From the NCBI GenBank assembly GCA_028551475.1, contig CM052359.1, positions 19,965,583-20,029,582 on the forward strand: a stretch of 64,000 bases of DNA, read 5' to 3'. The position numbers were made by a program, and so were the translations under genes. Source of the DNA: Casuarina equisetifolia (taxonomy: Eukaryota; Streptophyta; Magnoliopsida; Fagales; Casuarinaceae). Below the pieces are notes generated by a model that worked only from the letters and a program-made list of their open reading frames with translations, was not told where the DNA came from and ran no database searches. This document shows positions 30,669 to 43,419 of this stretch, piece by piece; the first letter of the stretch is position 1, and every line of letters starts with the position of its first letter.

Positions 30669-33600
30669 ATGTCAATGGGGTTTGAAGGCTTCGAGCCCAT
30701 TTTCGGGGAGCCCAAGGTGGAGTGTGCTTCTCCCCAGGATTCGCTTCCACTGTTTCCCCTTTTATTCCATGCCCACGCTCCTGATCATTCCCACCTACAA
30801 ATCCATATCACTGATTTCCACTCTAATACGTGGGAGGCTGTTCGATCGGTTGTGCAGCTTGAGGACATGGTGAGCCACCTAGGTTTGTCTCTGTGTTTAA
30901 GTTTCTCTTTGGCTGTGGATCAGCTGAAAAGGTCCAATTGGAGACGGTAGTTGGGTTGAAATATATTTTGTTGGTTTTGTTGTTTTAAATTCAGTACAGT
31001 GGTCATGTGTACTTATATATGGTCATATTCTTCGTTTGGTTGCCAAGAAAGTAGGAAGGGAAAAGATTAAAACGTCAAGTCCAGCACTATGTGATATGCA
31101 TTCCTTTATTAGTTAACAATTTTAACAAGCAGGTAAGGGGAATTCTAGGTGAAGTCCGTCGTTGATTTCCCAGAAGGTAGGATGCAAAAAGTAACATTGG
31201 TCGAGCCCTACATGTTATGCATGTATTTTTGAACAAACAATTTTGCAAGGGAGGTAAGTGGAATTTTCAGAACCACCCATTTTTAAGTATTCAATTCTGA
31301 AACCACGAGGGAGGTAAGAGAGAAAACTCCTTTTTTCCCCCTTTTCTTTGAAGAGAAGGTGGATTTTAAATGTTTGTATTCATTTCTTAAGCAATGAAGA
31401 ACTCGAGCTTCTGGTTAAGATGCATAACTACAAGTTTAGTTGTGGCTTTCTGTTTTCTTCATAAAAGATGACTCTTCGTAGGTTTATGATGTCTTGATTT
31501 CTTATCTGAAACCTTCATCAGTTGGCAAAAGAAGCCTAAGTTATGATTGATGGGTTAATTTCAGTGCTTCAGATATGCTTTCACTCTTCAGAATGCTTTT
31601 AATCTCTCACCCTGTCTTTTTCTTTCTGTTTTTCTCTTTACAATTAACAAACCGTACTATGTTTTGATCAATGAAAGCAAGTTTTATCCACCATGAGCAA
31701 ATGAAGTTGCACCCGTTTGGACCTTTTGAAATCCTTTTGGATTTGTATGTTTGCGATATTTATTTATGTTTCTATAGCAGATTTGGGTTAGATTTAAGGA
31801 TAGGTGATTTTAAATAAAAATGCTTTACAAAATTTTGCTTTAGACAATGGGGAGAATAATAAGTGAATTGAATGGATTCTTTTATAATGTGCAGAGGGAC
31901 AACATTGGAATAGGGAGCTCTTGGTTGGAGTTTGTTGAATATGTAACAGCCTCCATAAAATCTGAAGAGCTAAAGCTTGTTTTGGAGGGACATTCAAACT
32001 CCGATGGTAACTACGACTATTAGCTTCTTTCTTTTTCTTAGTGCTGATGTGCAATTGAAAATAAGTGAGGGTCTTTTCTAGCTCTTTTCCATTATTAACA
32101 TAGAAGTGCTGATATTGTTTATGAAGGAACACTCTATACTTTTTTACTCAGTTACAACTTTTAGTGTGATAGACTCAACTCGTTTGTCTTAACTGAAGTG
32201 CACAACCAGATTGGATATAGGTTATACTAATCTAATACTTCCTCTAAAGTTGGAGAATCTTTGTTATATAACATGCACTTGGAACAGCTAAATACAACTC
32301 ATCCTGAGCCAGGAGCTTAGGTGAGTAAACCTGCCCAGCAATTTTTTTATTTCACATAGAGTTTAGTTATTTCTTCATTAGTTAAGATAGTGATCAAATT
32401 GGACATTTTTTTTTCTATATTCTCTATATGTTCACGAAAATACTGGTTTGAGACTATATTGATGGCTGCTGGCTACTTCTCATAGAAAACTTTCACCGAT
32501 GTGTCTATTTTAAGCCCAATTTCTGGCGAATGTTTTTTTGAAGATATAAGGTCACAGGTTTAATGAGACGTATCTTGTCATGTTGCTTCTTCACTCTATC
32601 TGCCCACAACATGCTTTTTTTCTTTTTTTTCTTGTAACATAACCAATGGTAAATAGATTTACTTATGAGCTTACTCTTCTGTTTACTAGATTTCCTGCAA
32701 AAAGTTTATAATAACCAATGGTAGACCATCTGTCTAATGATAAACTTGCTATGTGTAATCTCAATACATAAGCAGCCATGATGTCTGTAATAATAGCCAT
32801 GTCCCAGTGATCCTTTCAAATATTTGAGACTTTGTACTGTAATCCAATAAGGCATTCTTGGTGTCTCAAGAAATTGACTAACAATGCTTACTACAGCAGA
32901 GATATATAAGGATCATAAAAAAAATTGATAGGCCTTCTGAGTGAAGAATATCCTAGAAGAATACATTGATGTGCATGAATGTCTAGCTTAGCAATTCAAG
33001 GAAGTATATTATGGGAGTAACAATGCACACTAATACTCCTGGTGAAAGTGGAAGGGACTCGGAGGTAGAAACATGATTTCATGTGGGGATTTCCCTTGAA
33101 GAAGAAGAGTTGGAGTGCAGTTAGCTAAATAACAAGCAGTTGGAGCTGCATCACTTCAAAAAGGTTTAGGTTCCTTCATCTGAAAGGGGCGTGATTCACT
33201 TCTAAAGTAGGATAGGTCTATTTTTAGGTTTTATTAGCCCTTTCTATAAATGCTTGTAAACATATGATGATCAGAGGAGCAGTTTCCTGTGAATTAAAGA
33301 AATCATAGATTTAGATTTTAAAAAATTACTGTTGTAATTTAGAATGAAAAGCCTATGTTTATGAGCCAAATTGTGCATAAGTTTCATTGTAAAAGCTACA
33401 AAAATGATGAACATTGCAGAAGGTTCTTCTATTTAAAACAACTATCATCTCAGAGCAATCATTAACAGAAGTAACAAGGAACCAAAGCCCAAATAAGACC
33501 TAACTTTTAAAAGTCCCAAATATCATTATGAATTAATTGAAAATGACTTGATGTATAACTCCTTACTTAAATACTAGTGCAATGATGTTTACTCTACTTG

Positions 33601-36600
33601 TAAGAATCATAATCAAACACAGTTATTCTATCCAACTCAGGAACTAATTTCACAAACACAAACAGGTGGATGACCAAGATGATAATCCCATCAAAATGAA
33701 CCAGAGCTGGTTTAAAATGGGGGTGTTCTGTTGTTGGAGTATATTTTATATATATTCTTCTGTCATCACAGATATCTGGATTCAAAAACTTTAACTGAAG
33801 GTGAACAAAGTATATGTGATGAATTCTGTCTGGTTTTTTGTATATTAGGTGCCGCACATGCAAAATTAGTTGCTCAAAAGTCAAAAGGAATGCCTCTAAT
33901 TTCCATTTCTCTCACAAAACTCGTGGGCTCTGCTGCGAGTGAGGTTATGGCAAATCTCTCTCTGGAGCTCTTCAAAGCTTTTAAAAATGTACAGGCTTCA
34001 TTGATAGAAGGTTGCGTTCTGAATTCCTATGTAGAACTGTTGTTCCATTATCATATTTTACCCAATCTATGTACTTCTCGTGGTTCTTCACATTGTTATA
34101 TTTACATCTGATATGCTTTCTGATCAAGTCTTTCTTTCGATAGTTTTATCAGTAATGGACCACATTTTGTTGTCATGCTAGCACACTTGGCCTCCCATTT
34201 TGTATGAAGGAAGAAAAGTGGAAGGATGGAAAGAGTAGGTGGGATGAAGAAGTATAAGGATAAGATACCAATTTTATACCATAGGTGCTTGATCTGAGAG
34301 GTTGTGAGTGATACTGATTTCATTTGCTTGGTTGAGAAAAAGATTGGAAGAAGTGAAATAAGGAAATGTAGGGACAATGTATCGACAATGTACAGAATTG
34401 TAAATCTCATCTAAGATATTGGGTGTAACAATGTAAAGTTGTAAATTTATCTGCTGAACGGACTCTTACTGATTTTTTGAGCCATATATTGATGAATTAA
34501 GAAGTGTGGGCTTGTGTGGAAACATTGCACCCCATCCTTCTGTTCTTACACATTTCTTTTGTACAAAACAGTAGAGAACTTGAAATCTCCTCCCCTTTGT
34601 CCCTTTGTCCTTTCTTAACCTTCCATTCTCCCCAATTTCCTATATTCCAAAAGGATCAGAAGAAACATATTTGATATTGTTGTTGACGTTAAAGAATATT
34701 GGACGAAGTAGCATCTTTCAATCTTTATAACTTTACCGGGAAGTGGCTTCAGCTAAAGAGTATGAATAGGCAGTGAAGTGATCTCTTTACCAGACTTGAA
34801 GGAACAATAAAAGGAAAAAGGTGATTCACCTGGAAGTGGCTTATCCTAAAGAGTATTAATAGGCAGTGAACTGTTCTCTTTACCGAGACTTGAAAGAATG
34901 ATAAAAGGAAAAGTGTTAGACAAGGCTGGGATGCCTCAGTAGCTGCTGGGGGCTTTTTGCTGTCGCATGTTCTAATGTTTGTTGAATGAGCCAATAAATT
35001 TGAATCTAAGTTTTCCATATCCTATTGGGTGGTCAGGAAGGTATGAAGGGCATTTAGATTTTCCCATAGTAAAGTTCTAATAAGGGAGAACTGTTTTTTG
35101 CCCACTGTTTCAGACCCATCTCTGAAAGCAGCTGTGTGAAAGAATTGTTCACTTGAGTATTTTTGTCCATCTTTGTTCCATCGAATGAGAAATGCATAAT
35201 TCTTAGATATGTGATCCCATGGCCATTATCTATTGTCCCTCTCCCTCTCCACCCTTCTCCTCCGTTTAAACCAAGAAAAGTAAGGGAAGTAGTGGCCACG
35301 TAAAAATTCCTTCATGCTTTCTTTCAATGACTTTGTGGAGGGTGGTTGTACATTGCTGCTGAAACTTTCATGCTATATTGTTTTGATGAAATCGATTGAA
35401 AACTTTCCGCACATATTCTGTTCTACACGTAATGAGCATATTTGGGTTTCTGTGGACATATAACATCAGCAGTCTTTGTAAGTACTAAAGTTCAGCTTTG
35501 AAAATGTGTGTTTGGTGAGCTTTGCCCCTTTTATAGTTCCCCTGGATCATTTTTATTTTTTTCCTTGCGCCATTATGCCTTTCAAATATCCATTTGTCAG
35601 GATGCTTTCATATTATTGTGCTGTGTTTTCTTTTACTTTTACTTTTTAATTTATGCTGTCATTACGACTTCTGTCTGACAAGGACAGACGTGTGTTGGTA
35701 TTAACGATTGCTTCTTGGTTGTGCTTCCAGAGAAAGAGCGCACTCGTCAGCTAACAAAAGTGATATCAGATGAGAAGGTAGGCTCTTGGCCCCTGACCGT
35801 CAATGTTCATGAAAAGGCTTAAATCATTGTTGAAATAGTTTACTGCAGATAGTTTTTTTTTTTTTTTTAACTCATGCAAACCTCCACCCGAGTCAGGACT
35901 TTGTATTTATCTTGTGTACTCTGGTCTTATGAGTATGTTTTGGCTAAGTTAGCCATTGAGCGATTTCATAATTAATAGAAATGAATGAATCAATGTTATA
36001 ATCTTCAAATAAGTGAACCATTTCAAGCTATGCATTTACACTTAGGTATGAAGCAATAGACAACTATCCTTGTAATCTGTGCTCTCTCCCTCTCTCGCTG
36101 GGCTAATACAAATAATCTCAGCTAGATGAAGACCTAATGCTTGAAATTAGAAGCACAACATCTGATCTATGTGTGGCGATCTTTAGTCTTGTTGCTGTGT
36201 GTGGTTATTCTCTAAAACTCTATTTCACTATTTCCCCAGCACATGGCCTAAATTGTACTGAAAACTCAATACCATGATGGTGCAACTCTATACTTTTGTG
36301 ATAGAATTAATAGAAAAAGTTGTCCTGCTTAAGTTGGTAGTCGTGGAATGTGATTTGGTCTATCCTATGATGGAAGAGTACTACTTTTTACCTTCAGAAG
36401 TCATTGCTGATTATGATAATAGAATTATTTTTATGGCTCCTAGTGCCAATTTTGTCACTAAATACAGAATTTTAGCAATTATGTTTTACAGGAGCTTAGT
36501 GACTGCTGTATTTCCCTGTCCTTTGCAAACAGATCACTATTCTATTCCTTAATGGCTAACCTTGTTCTTTTTTTCTGCCAGGAAAGAAGTGAAAGTATGC

Positions 36601-37255
36601 AGAGCCAGCTGGAGCTGTATTCAAATAGGCGTAAATTACAAAAGATGAATGCCACTGACAAAGCAGATGTCTCCGCTCTTTCAAATAATGGTTTGCAAAA
36701 TTCTCCAGGTGTGCATTATTTTTTGCGTCAGACTTGCATTATTTGTTTTAATAAGTGGCTACGCGTATGATGAGACCAACCTGTTTATTATAAATTAAAA
36801 AAAATTAAGAAAAAGGACCTGATCTAATCTTCGTTTTTTTTTTTTTTTTAATTTCTGAACTTCCTTTTGAATGAATGATTTCCGAACTTTGTGATCAATT
36901 AGAAACACCACTGGAGTTGTATTTCTCCACCTTGCAACATGCCTTATTCGTTGAACGCTTCCAGCATTTAATTTCCTTCAAAGGTTTTCTTTAAATAACC
37001 ATTTGTGCTCACATTTCGCGTTCTGGGTTTCTGTTAAACTCCAGACAAGCAGACAGCTAGAGGTGCAGGTTCAACAAAAGTTGCCAACCGTGTTGTGCCT
37101 ACGTATCGCAGGTGAGTCATCAATTCCAGCATCGTTCAATGTCTTCTTTTAGTCGTATTAACATTTCTTATGGTAACTGTGTTTTATATTATTTGGGCAG
37201 GGCAAAAGTAAGAGGCGTTCTTCTGCAGGATACGGAAGATGACAAATATAAGTAG
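30669..37255 (+). CDS. PAXX-like protein (XRCC4/XLF/PAXX superfamily), seven exons
   Basis: The exons are 30669-30869, 31895-32006, 33849-34010, 35731-35777, 36582-36708, 37045-37111 and 37201-37255. All have GT/AG borders and compatible phases, giving 256 residues ending in TAG. Translation could also start at the second ATG (30675); an in-frame TGA lies directly upstream of 30669. The N-terminal ~130 residues look like a beta-rich head (LQIHITDFHSNTWEAV, ELKLVLEG). A helix follows (SLTKLVGSAASEVMANLSLE), then a charged coiled coil (EEKERTRQLTKVISDEKERSE). The basic tail ends RRAKVRGVLLQDTEDD. The spacing of the TD...W motif, the L.K..G..A helix and the short basic-acidic tail resembles human PAXX, which binds Ku in non-homologous end joining. 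The family assignment is my inference; the exon model is strong. Confidence 0.7.
34739..34914 (+). repeat. two-copy tandem duplication (~93 bp) in intron 3 of the PAXX-like gene
   Basis: The block starting GGAAGTGGCTTCAGC at 34739 is repeated from 34832 as GGAAGTGGCTTATCC. Both copies share AAAGAGTAT, AATAGGCAGTGAA, CTCTTTACC, GACTTGAA and ATAAAAGGAAAA. The copies have diverged by scattered substitutions and small indels. Confidence 0.85.
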
Positions 37256-38265
37256 GACCTAAGACAAGGAGAAACTTAGCACACGAAGTCCTTTTAATAC
37301 AAGTTTTCAGGTTTAGAACTCTTTAACTTTGGTAAATCATTATTAGGAAAAGGAAGGTTCTCACTAGAAGATAGGTTCCCAATATCTTCGAGTACTGTGA
37401 TCTGCTTGCTTTTACGGAAATGCAAATTGGTTTTCTTTCTTTGCGTTTTTATTTTTGTAATCTTGTGGTACCGTAGTTACCTGAGGATGTTGTCTGTTGT
37501 TTCTTAAAATACACGAATTTGGACATAAAAGTAGCATTTGTGTTAGAGGTCTCAGAAAACATGAAACACTTCCCTGCATAAAACGTACGATTTGGTGTCT
37601 ACACAAGGGGCAAAAGCAAAACTAACTGATGACAATTTTGCTCAAAGTCGAAGTCCTTATGTAGCAGCTTCGGCCACAGATGTGGGGAAGGGAATTGCTT
37701 CGCAACTGATTATGTTTCTGCTTTTATTTTAAGATCCACATTCAAAATCATCCATACTAGAGATGCCCAACTACGGATTTCTTCCAAGATAAAATGAAAA
37801 GTCCAATAACAAAAGTTTGTGTGGATTAGCTGTCTTCTTAACTGCTGAGCAAGGTGTGGGGTGATGATCAAAATATACGTAATATCTGGGATATCTTAAC
37901 CATGTAATAGCCAATTGGGTTGCTGATCACGGTTCATGGTAAAATGCTAAGCTCGATGGATAGTGCAACACAATCTATGTTTATAACCTGTTGCTAGAAT
38001 TCTCTACCTGGAAGTTCTGACCATAAAATGGCTAACAGGGCGAGGAGCAATTATTAGACTGTTCATCTCGGATCCTGAAATCTCACGAGGCAGCAAATTA
38101 AGCACAATTTCCGCATCACATTCGTGCTTCACCGGTAGTCCCTCCAAGTTCCCGCACCCAAAGTTGTGCAAATTGGCTCTTGGAAATTGTTGGGAGTTAG
38201 CTGCCATAATAATACATAAATCTGGTATGATCACAGATCCTCTGCGATCTACCATTGCACTGCGT
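37256..38265. other. spacer between converging genes, no gene seen
   Basis: This holds the probable 3' UTR of the PAXX-like gene (from 37256) and of the unknown minus-strand gene (up to 38265), which converge here. No coding pattern was recognised. Confidence 0.5.
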
Positions 38266-39420
38266 TCAGGCGATGCATCCTTTCAGTCTCTTGGTTTTGT
38301 TTTTCTTGACGTGGAAGAAGGTCCAGCAACCAAGTTTGACATCGGCGTCGTCGTTGCTGCATGAGAACGGAGGACATGGAAAAGAAGACTGGTTAGATTT
38401 TGCCCTTTGCGTTTGGAAGATAAACCAAGATGGACTTGTGAATGAGCCTCGCCGGTCAACAATCCCCACAGTTCAGTGATGGGAGGGGAAACTCCCAGTC
38501 GAAAAGTTTGGGATTCATGGTTTCAATTCCTCGTTTTAGATGACATATTTTCAAAATCAAATGTAGACCTTAGGGCAAACTCTCTTTGTAATCACTAGGA
38601 AATTGAATCTTAATAGTAAATTAATTAAATACCTGCTTGTGCTGCTGTTCCTGCTACTAGTGCTTTCAGTCATGCCGTTCTCTCGGCCTCTTTTATTCTC
38701 TCCTGAAAGAAAAAACCTGTTTATCCACCCATCCTTGTCACTAGTATGCTTGGTACTCTCAGAAGATGGCACTGGAGACACCTTTGAGCAGATCCCTGCC
38801 TTTCCTTTCTTCCTTGAAGGTAGAAATGTTGGAAAGAACATCCTGAGCAGGAAACTTTTACTGTCCATACTCTCAACCCTCGACATCTGACGGGCCTTAT
38901 TTTTCTTCCTTTGTTTCTTGATTTGAGGTTTGCCTTCAGATTGAAAGCTGGCCTCTTCTGTCACTGTTCCCTTTTCGGATTCTTCCGAAGTCTGCTGCTC
39001 CTCGACAATATCTTTTAGAGAGAGCTCGTAACAAGACTCAGGCATGTCTCGAATCATTTCCATAAGCTGCCTCCTAGACTCTGCAATCGCCTTGTTTCTT
39101 GACAAGGGGGAAATATTGCTAGAGTTACGGTTCTGGGGAAGCAAAGGAGACGATTCACTGTTGTCATTTTCTGAGGTCCCTCTTCTCCATGAGGCTGGTA
39201 AATAGACTCCATAGCTTTCTTCCATAAGCCTTGCTTGGGATTGAAATTCTATCTCACTGCCGCCTACTTGATCTCCTAGCTCATCATAATATGAGGCATC
39301 ACGTGCACCCCAGAAGTCGAACTCTGCATCTTCCTTACTGTCATGACTGCTATGTCTTTGGCTGGTAGGACCGAAACCATGGAAGGTGTCCCCGGTGAAT
39401 CGTTGCCGGTGATCAAGCAT
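38266..39420 (-). CDS. conserved plant protein of unknown function, two exons
   Basis: Exon 1 (38633-39420) starts MLDHRQRFTGDTFHGFG and ends at a GT donor after codon 262 plus two bases. The best acceptor is at 38357-38358, after a pyrimidine-rich tract. It opens exon 2 (38266-38356), which restores the frame and ends KLGCWTFFHVKKNKTKRLKG...TGA, for 292 residues in all. The protein is hydrophilic, serine-rich and has basic clusters (KKQRKKNKAR, PSRKKGK). The block AIAESRRQLMEMIRDMPES followed by CYELSLKDIVE looks like the conserved core, and the GCW..F tail is also typical of this plant group as I recall it. I see no catalytic domain, signal peptide or membrane segment. Other acceptors in the same phase exist (near 38415 and 38390), so the exon 2 start is likely rather than certain. 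Confidence 0.75.
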
Positions 39421-41592
39421 GGTTTTCAGGAGAGGTGAGTGAAAGGAGAGATTTGTATTTAGCTTTTTTGAGTGTTAAGAGAAATGGCCATGGTGGGGAC
39501 TTTTTGACAGGGAATGTTATTAGTCAATACTGGTTTCTTCAAGCCTTAATTAATGGGAAGCATCTTAAAGTCATTGCCGTCTAAAGATGGGAGGCCAAGT
39601 AAATGGTCGAGCGTCCAATTTTCCAAAACTTAGTCTTTTTCAAGGTCTTCCTAAAGCACAACTCATTGGGTAATTGGACTCTAATGTCAAGGCTTCCAAG
39701 TCCATTTCTTTTTTCTTTCTATCTCAAACTCCCATTTCTTCAATTCTAGAAGGACAGGAGTAGCCTGCTTCACTGCAAAAGTTGTTCAATATGGTTAACA
39801 ATATAAAGGGTTGTTAGTATGGGATTGATCTAAGGATGAGAGACTAAGTTTATTGAATCTCTAAATCTAAAATAAAATTTATTTAAGACTTTTGTTTTGG
39901 AATTTCATAAATTTATCATAATTTTTTATAAAATGTAAAAAAATCATAATTTGAAATTAGAGATGTCTTTTCAAACTAAGGTCTACAATTACAATCACAT
40001 GTTACATTGTCGTGTTCTTCTGCACCAAACTTTGCACCGACGATGAAGTATAGAAACTTAAAGAGTAGGCTTTGGACATTGACCGGAGTAAAGGGTGCTG
40101 GGACAGACGCATGTGATATCGGGCATTGCGTGGTGGTGGCGGCCTTCCGCTAGTCAGCATGTACTAAGTCTGTGCTGCGGCTGATGACGACCCTCTGGGA
40201 ACATGCACCGGAATTTCCGTGATGATGCGTCACGTGGTCTCTCACAAAGTTTCGTGGACCAAAATCATCGTAATCATGTTTGTCAATCATTTTCTTTTTG
40301 TTCCCTTTCTTTAATGATGGAGCAATGTTGTCGTATAATCCTAGAATTGCTGAATGAAAGAAGAGAGCATCTTAAACCCCATCAAGTGAGTTTTGAATTT
40401 CCTGATGGTGCATTTGCAGGTGTCAAAATCTTGTTGGGAGGAGTGATGTATCAAGAAGACGACGGCGGGCCGGTTTGCTACTTTTGACACGACCTTTTTG
40501 GCTCCCGGGGCAAGGTCACACACTAACAACTCTGATGGTGCAAAATTGTTCCAACTTGTGCAACAAAAGAAATACTAAAATAACTAGTAAAAGAGCGGTG
40601 ACATTAATTAGTGCAAAAGAAGAGGAAATGTAAGCTAGCCGGAGATAATGGGAGAGGGATATGTTTAAGAAAGTTATTTTTTAAGGAAATAAAGCGGCAA
40701 CTTTACCAAAACGACAAGGAAAAAGATGTTTCAAGTACAGAGACTTGTGCTTTCTTTGTCGCGAGGCTGGCATAAGGTTCCGAGGACTGAAATTCATACA
40801 AATTACTAGCCCTTAAGTCATCATCCTCTGATTTCATAAATAGGTATCAGCCCATAGAATGGTGGAAACTGGTGCGAGGACAAGGCTGTCCAACCAGACC
40901 AAACATAGGGTAGAAAAAGAAAAGTGTAGATAACTAACAAAGAAGAAATTCACTTCAAGTTAATATCAAGAAAAATTCACTTCATAAATATGGTGTTGCA
41001 TGCTTTGGAATTTATGCAGTTCAGAGCTGCTTCCTACATACAAGAACTTACAGCTGACATACTGTTTACAAGAAATTCCCTTCAAGTTAATATCAAGAAA
41101 AATTCTCTCCAAATTGCTTGTATACCAAGCAATTTGATCATCTTTTTATAATGAGTTGACAAAAATCCCAGTTGCTACAGTTAGGGTAAAAAGTATTGAG
41201 AAGCTTTTGTCCAATCAGGTGCAGATTTTTTGCCAGTGGTTCAGATGCTGCAACCAGATGGCTTCACTCTGTCGTATATTTTACAAAGAGATTGGTGTAT
41301 ATAGGTTTATAACACCCAGCATCAAAATTAATTATGGATTTTGAGATAACTGGTTGCCGATTGCAGCAGGTGGGAAGATGAGGAATAGCCTCGAGAAATA
41401 CCAGAACTAGCTTCATCTTATGTAGTTAGTGGTCATACAAAAAAGAATTCTGGCATTGGCTAAAGGTTTAATGGAAAGATGCGCAGCAGGACTAATGAAG
41501 AAACTGAACTTGCCTTGGCCAGCTATGCGACGTTCTTAATCTTTTTGAGCAGGCATTCATCCATGTATTGCAGATTCTCACCTTAGTTAAGA
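39421..41592. other. intergenic, no gene seen
   Basis: This is the upstream region of the 292-residue gene and the downstream region of the pentatricopeptide gene at 41593. A G-box core (CACGTG) occurs at about 40229-40234. A near-repeat (CAAGTTAATATCAAGAAAAATTC) occurs at about 40957 and 41082. No coding region was recognised; an open stretch at 40203-40487 has no family resemblance. Confidence 0.5.
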
Positions 41593-43419
41593 TCAACAAG
41601 TGCCATCATCCTCATCTAAAAGAAAAGGGTTGCTAATGAAAGGTTGATATCCTGCATCTTTCATATTATTTACCAGCTTTCCGATCACTTGATATATCTC
41701 CCCTATCTGACAATGGGACCTATCTTTGGCGACAAACTGATGTCTGAGATTCCTCACATCAACCCAACTATAAGCTACTTCATTCCTCAAACCTCTCTCG
41801 TTCATGAGACTTCTCACTCTATCAGCATCACTCCACCTACCCGCCGCAGCATAAATGTTCGATAGCATAACATATCTTGCAGCATTTTGGGGTTCCAATT
41901 CAAACAAAGCTTCTGCGGCTCTCCGTGCAAGATCCAAATTGCCATGGACACGACAAGAACCTAGTAGTGCACCCCACATCCCTACCTGATCTGAACCATT
42001 ACCAGCTTTCTCAATCAACTCAACTGCGAACTCTAGTCTGTTTTTCCTCCCAAGCAAATCAATCAAGATGGCATAGTGATCTGATCTTGGATTTACATTG
42101 TAATCCTTCTGCATCAAGTCAAGAATATGGATACCTTCAGATACTAGACCAGCGTGGCAACAGGCAGAGAGTACCCCCAAAAATGTGACAGGATTTGGTT
42201 TTACCTGCGCTTCAGTCATTCTCTGAAACAGAACAAGTGACTTCTCCCCATGCCCATTCTGAGCAAACCCCGTTATTAATGAGTTCCATGAGACAACATC
42301 CTTTTTGGGCATAAAATCAAACAATGTTTTAGCGGTTTTCATGTCCCCACACTTGCAATACATGTCAATTAGAGCATTAAACATAAACGTATTGAACAAG
42401 TTGCTGCTACTGCTTCTTCGAATGATGTGTCCATGAATCTGCTTACCTCTTTGAATAAGTGCTAAATCCGCACAAGCACTCAAAACACTAACGAAAGTAT
42501 GAGCGCTTGGCCACACACCCTCTCCCAGCATTTGCTGAAACAGAACCAATGCTTCTGTTCCATGCTTATTTTGTGTAAACCCTGCAATCAAAGCAGTCCA
42601 AGCAACCGTGTTCTTAACAGGCATTTCATTAAATAATTGACGAGCATCATCGAGTCTAGATGCCCGAGCAAGAGCAACAACCACTGAAGTCCAAGATACA
42701 ACATCCCTTACCGGCATTCGACTAAAAATAGAATATGAGGTATCAGGGTCACCACATTTTCCATAGGCATCAGCCAAGGTATTGCAAACAATCACATTCA
42801 ACTCCAAGCCCATAACAATAGCTGCCCCATGAACTTGACCCAGCACTGCTAAAGCACCCAAACAAGCACAACCACCCACAATACTAACTAGCGTGAACTC
42901 ATCCATGGTTAGACTCCCGTAGTCTTTTTGCATTTGTAGAAATAAACTAATAGATTCTTTATGAAACCCATAGTGGGCTAAACCAGAAATCAATGTGTTA
43001 TAGCTCACAAGGTTTGGCTTCGGCATTTGACCGAACAATTTATAAGCTTCACCGAATAGCCCTGCTCTGCAATGCAATGAAATCATAATGTTCCAAGAAC
43101 GAGTGGTTTTATTGGGAAGGTCATCAAAGGCCTTTAGGGCACTTTCTGTGGAGCTGCACTTGGAGTACATGTCTATGAGCCCATTGGTTAAGAAGGGGTG
43201 GAAAGAGAGCGCTGTTCTCACTAGCTGCGAATGGAGGGCCATGCCCAGTTTGAGATTCTTGGTCTTGATGCATCTTGAGATGAGTGATAAGTATTGATCT
43301 ACAGCTGAAACGATATCAGTAGCAAGCATAACCAATGGGACGAAACACGATGAGGCAAAGCAAGAAGGAAGGTGACCATGAATGAGACATTCACGCGTGG
43401 ATGGAAAAAAATGGTCCAA
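41593..43419 (-). CDS. PLS-class pentatricopeptide repeat protein with E domain, single exon
   Basis: An intact 608-codon frame without introns, as usual for plant PPR genes. After a short N-terminal extension, tandem PLS-type repeats run from about residue 40 to 480 ([64 protein letters not shown]). E and E+ type motifs follow ([40 protein letters not shown]). There is no DYW domain. Proteins of this class bind organellar RNA one repeat per base and usually specify C-to-U editing sites; the target here is unknown. A second start at Met 31 ([12 protein letters not shown]) is possible. The gene is head to head with the SLO2-like gene. Confidence 0.93.
   Translation of the reverse strand: MDHFFPSTRECLIHGHLPSCFASSCFVPLVMLATDIVSAVDQYLSLISRCIKTKNLKLGMALHSQLVRTALSFHPFLTNGLIDMYSKCSSTESALKAFDDLPNKTTRSWNIMISLHCRAGLFGEAYKLFGQMPKPNLVSYNTLISGLAHYGFHKESISLFLQMQKDYGSLTMDEFTLVSIVGGCACLGALAVLGQVHGAAIVMGLELNVIVCNTLADAYGKCGDPDTSYSIFSRMPVRDVVSWTSVVVALARASRLDDARQLFNEMPVKNTVAWTALIAGFTQNKHGTEALVLFQQMLGEGVWPSAHTFVSVLSACADLALIQRGKQIHGHIIRRSSSSNLFNTFMFNALIDMYCKCGDMKTAKTLFDFMPKKDVVSWNSLITGFAQNGHGEKSLVLFQRMTEAQVKPNPVTFLGVLSACCHAGLVSEGIHILDLMQKDYNVNPRSDHYAILIDLLGRKNRLEFAVELIEKAGNGSDQVGMWGALLGSCRVHGNLDLARRAAEALFELEPQNAARYVMLSNIYAAAGRWSDADRVRSLMNERGLRNEVAYSWVDVRNLRHQFVAKDRSHCQIGEIYQVIGKLVNNMKDAGYQPFISNPFLLDEDDGTC

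Noticed and set aside
40203..40487. Open frame of 94 codons between genes
   Set aside because: No recognisable family, no codon pattern and no conserved start context.
41644..42188. Plus-strand open frames opposite the 608-codon PPR gene
   Set aside because: They are shadows of the PPR coding strand.
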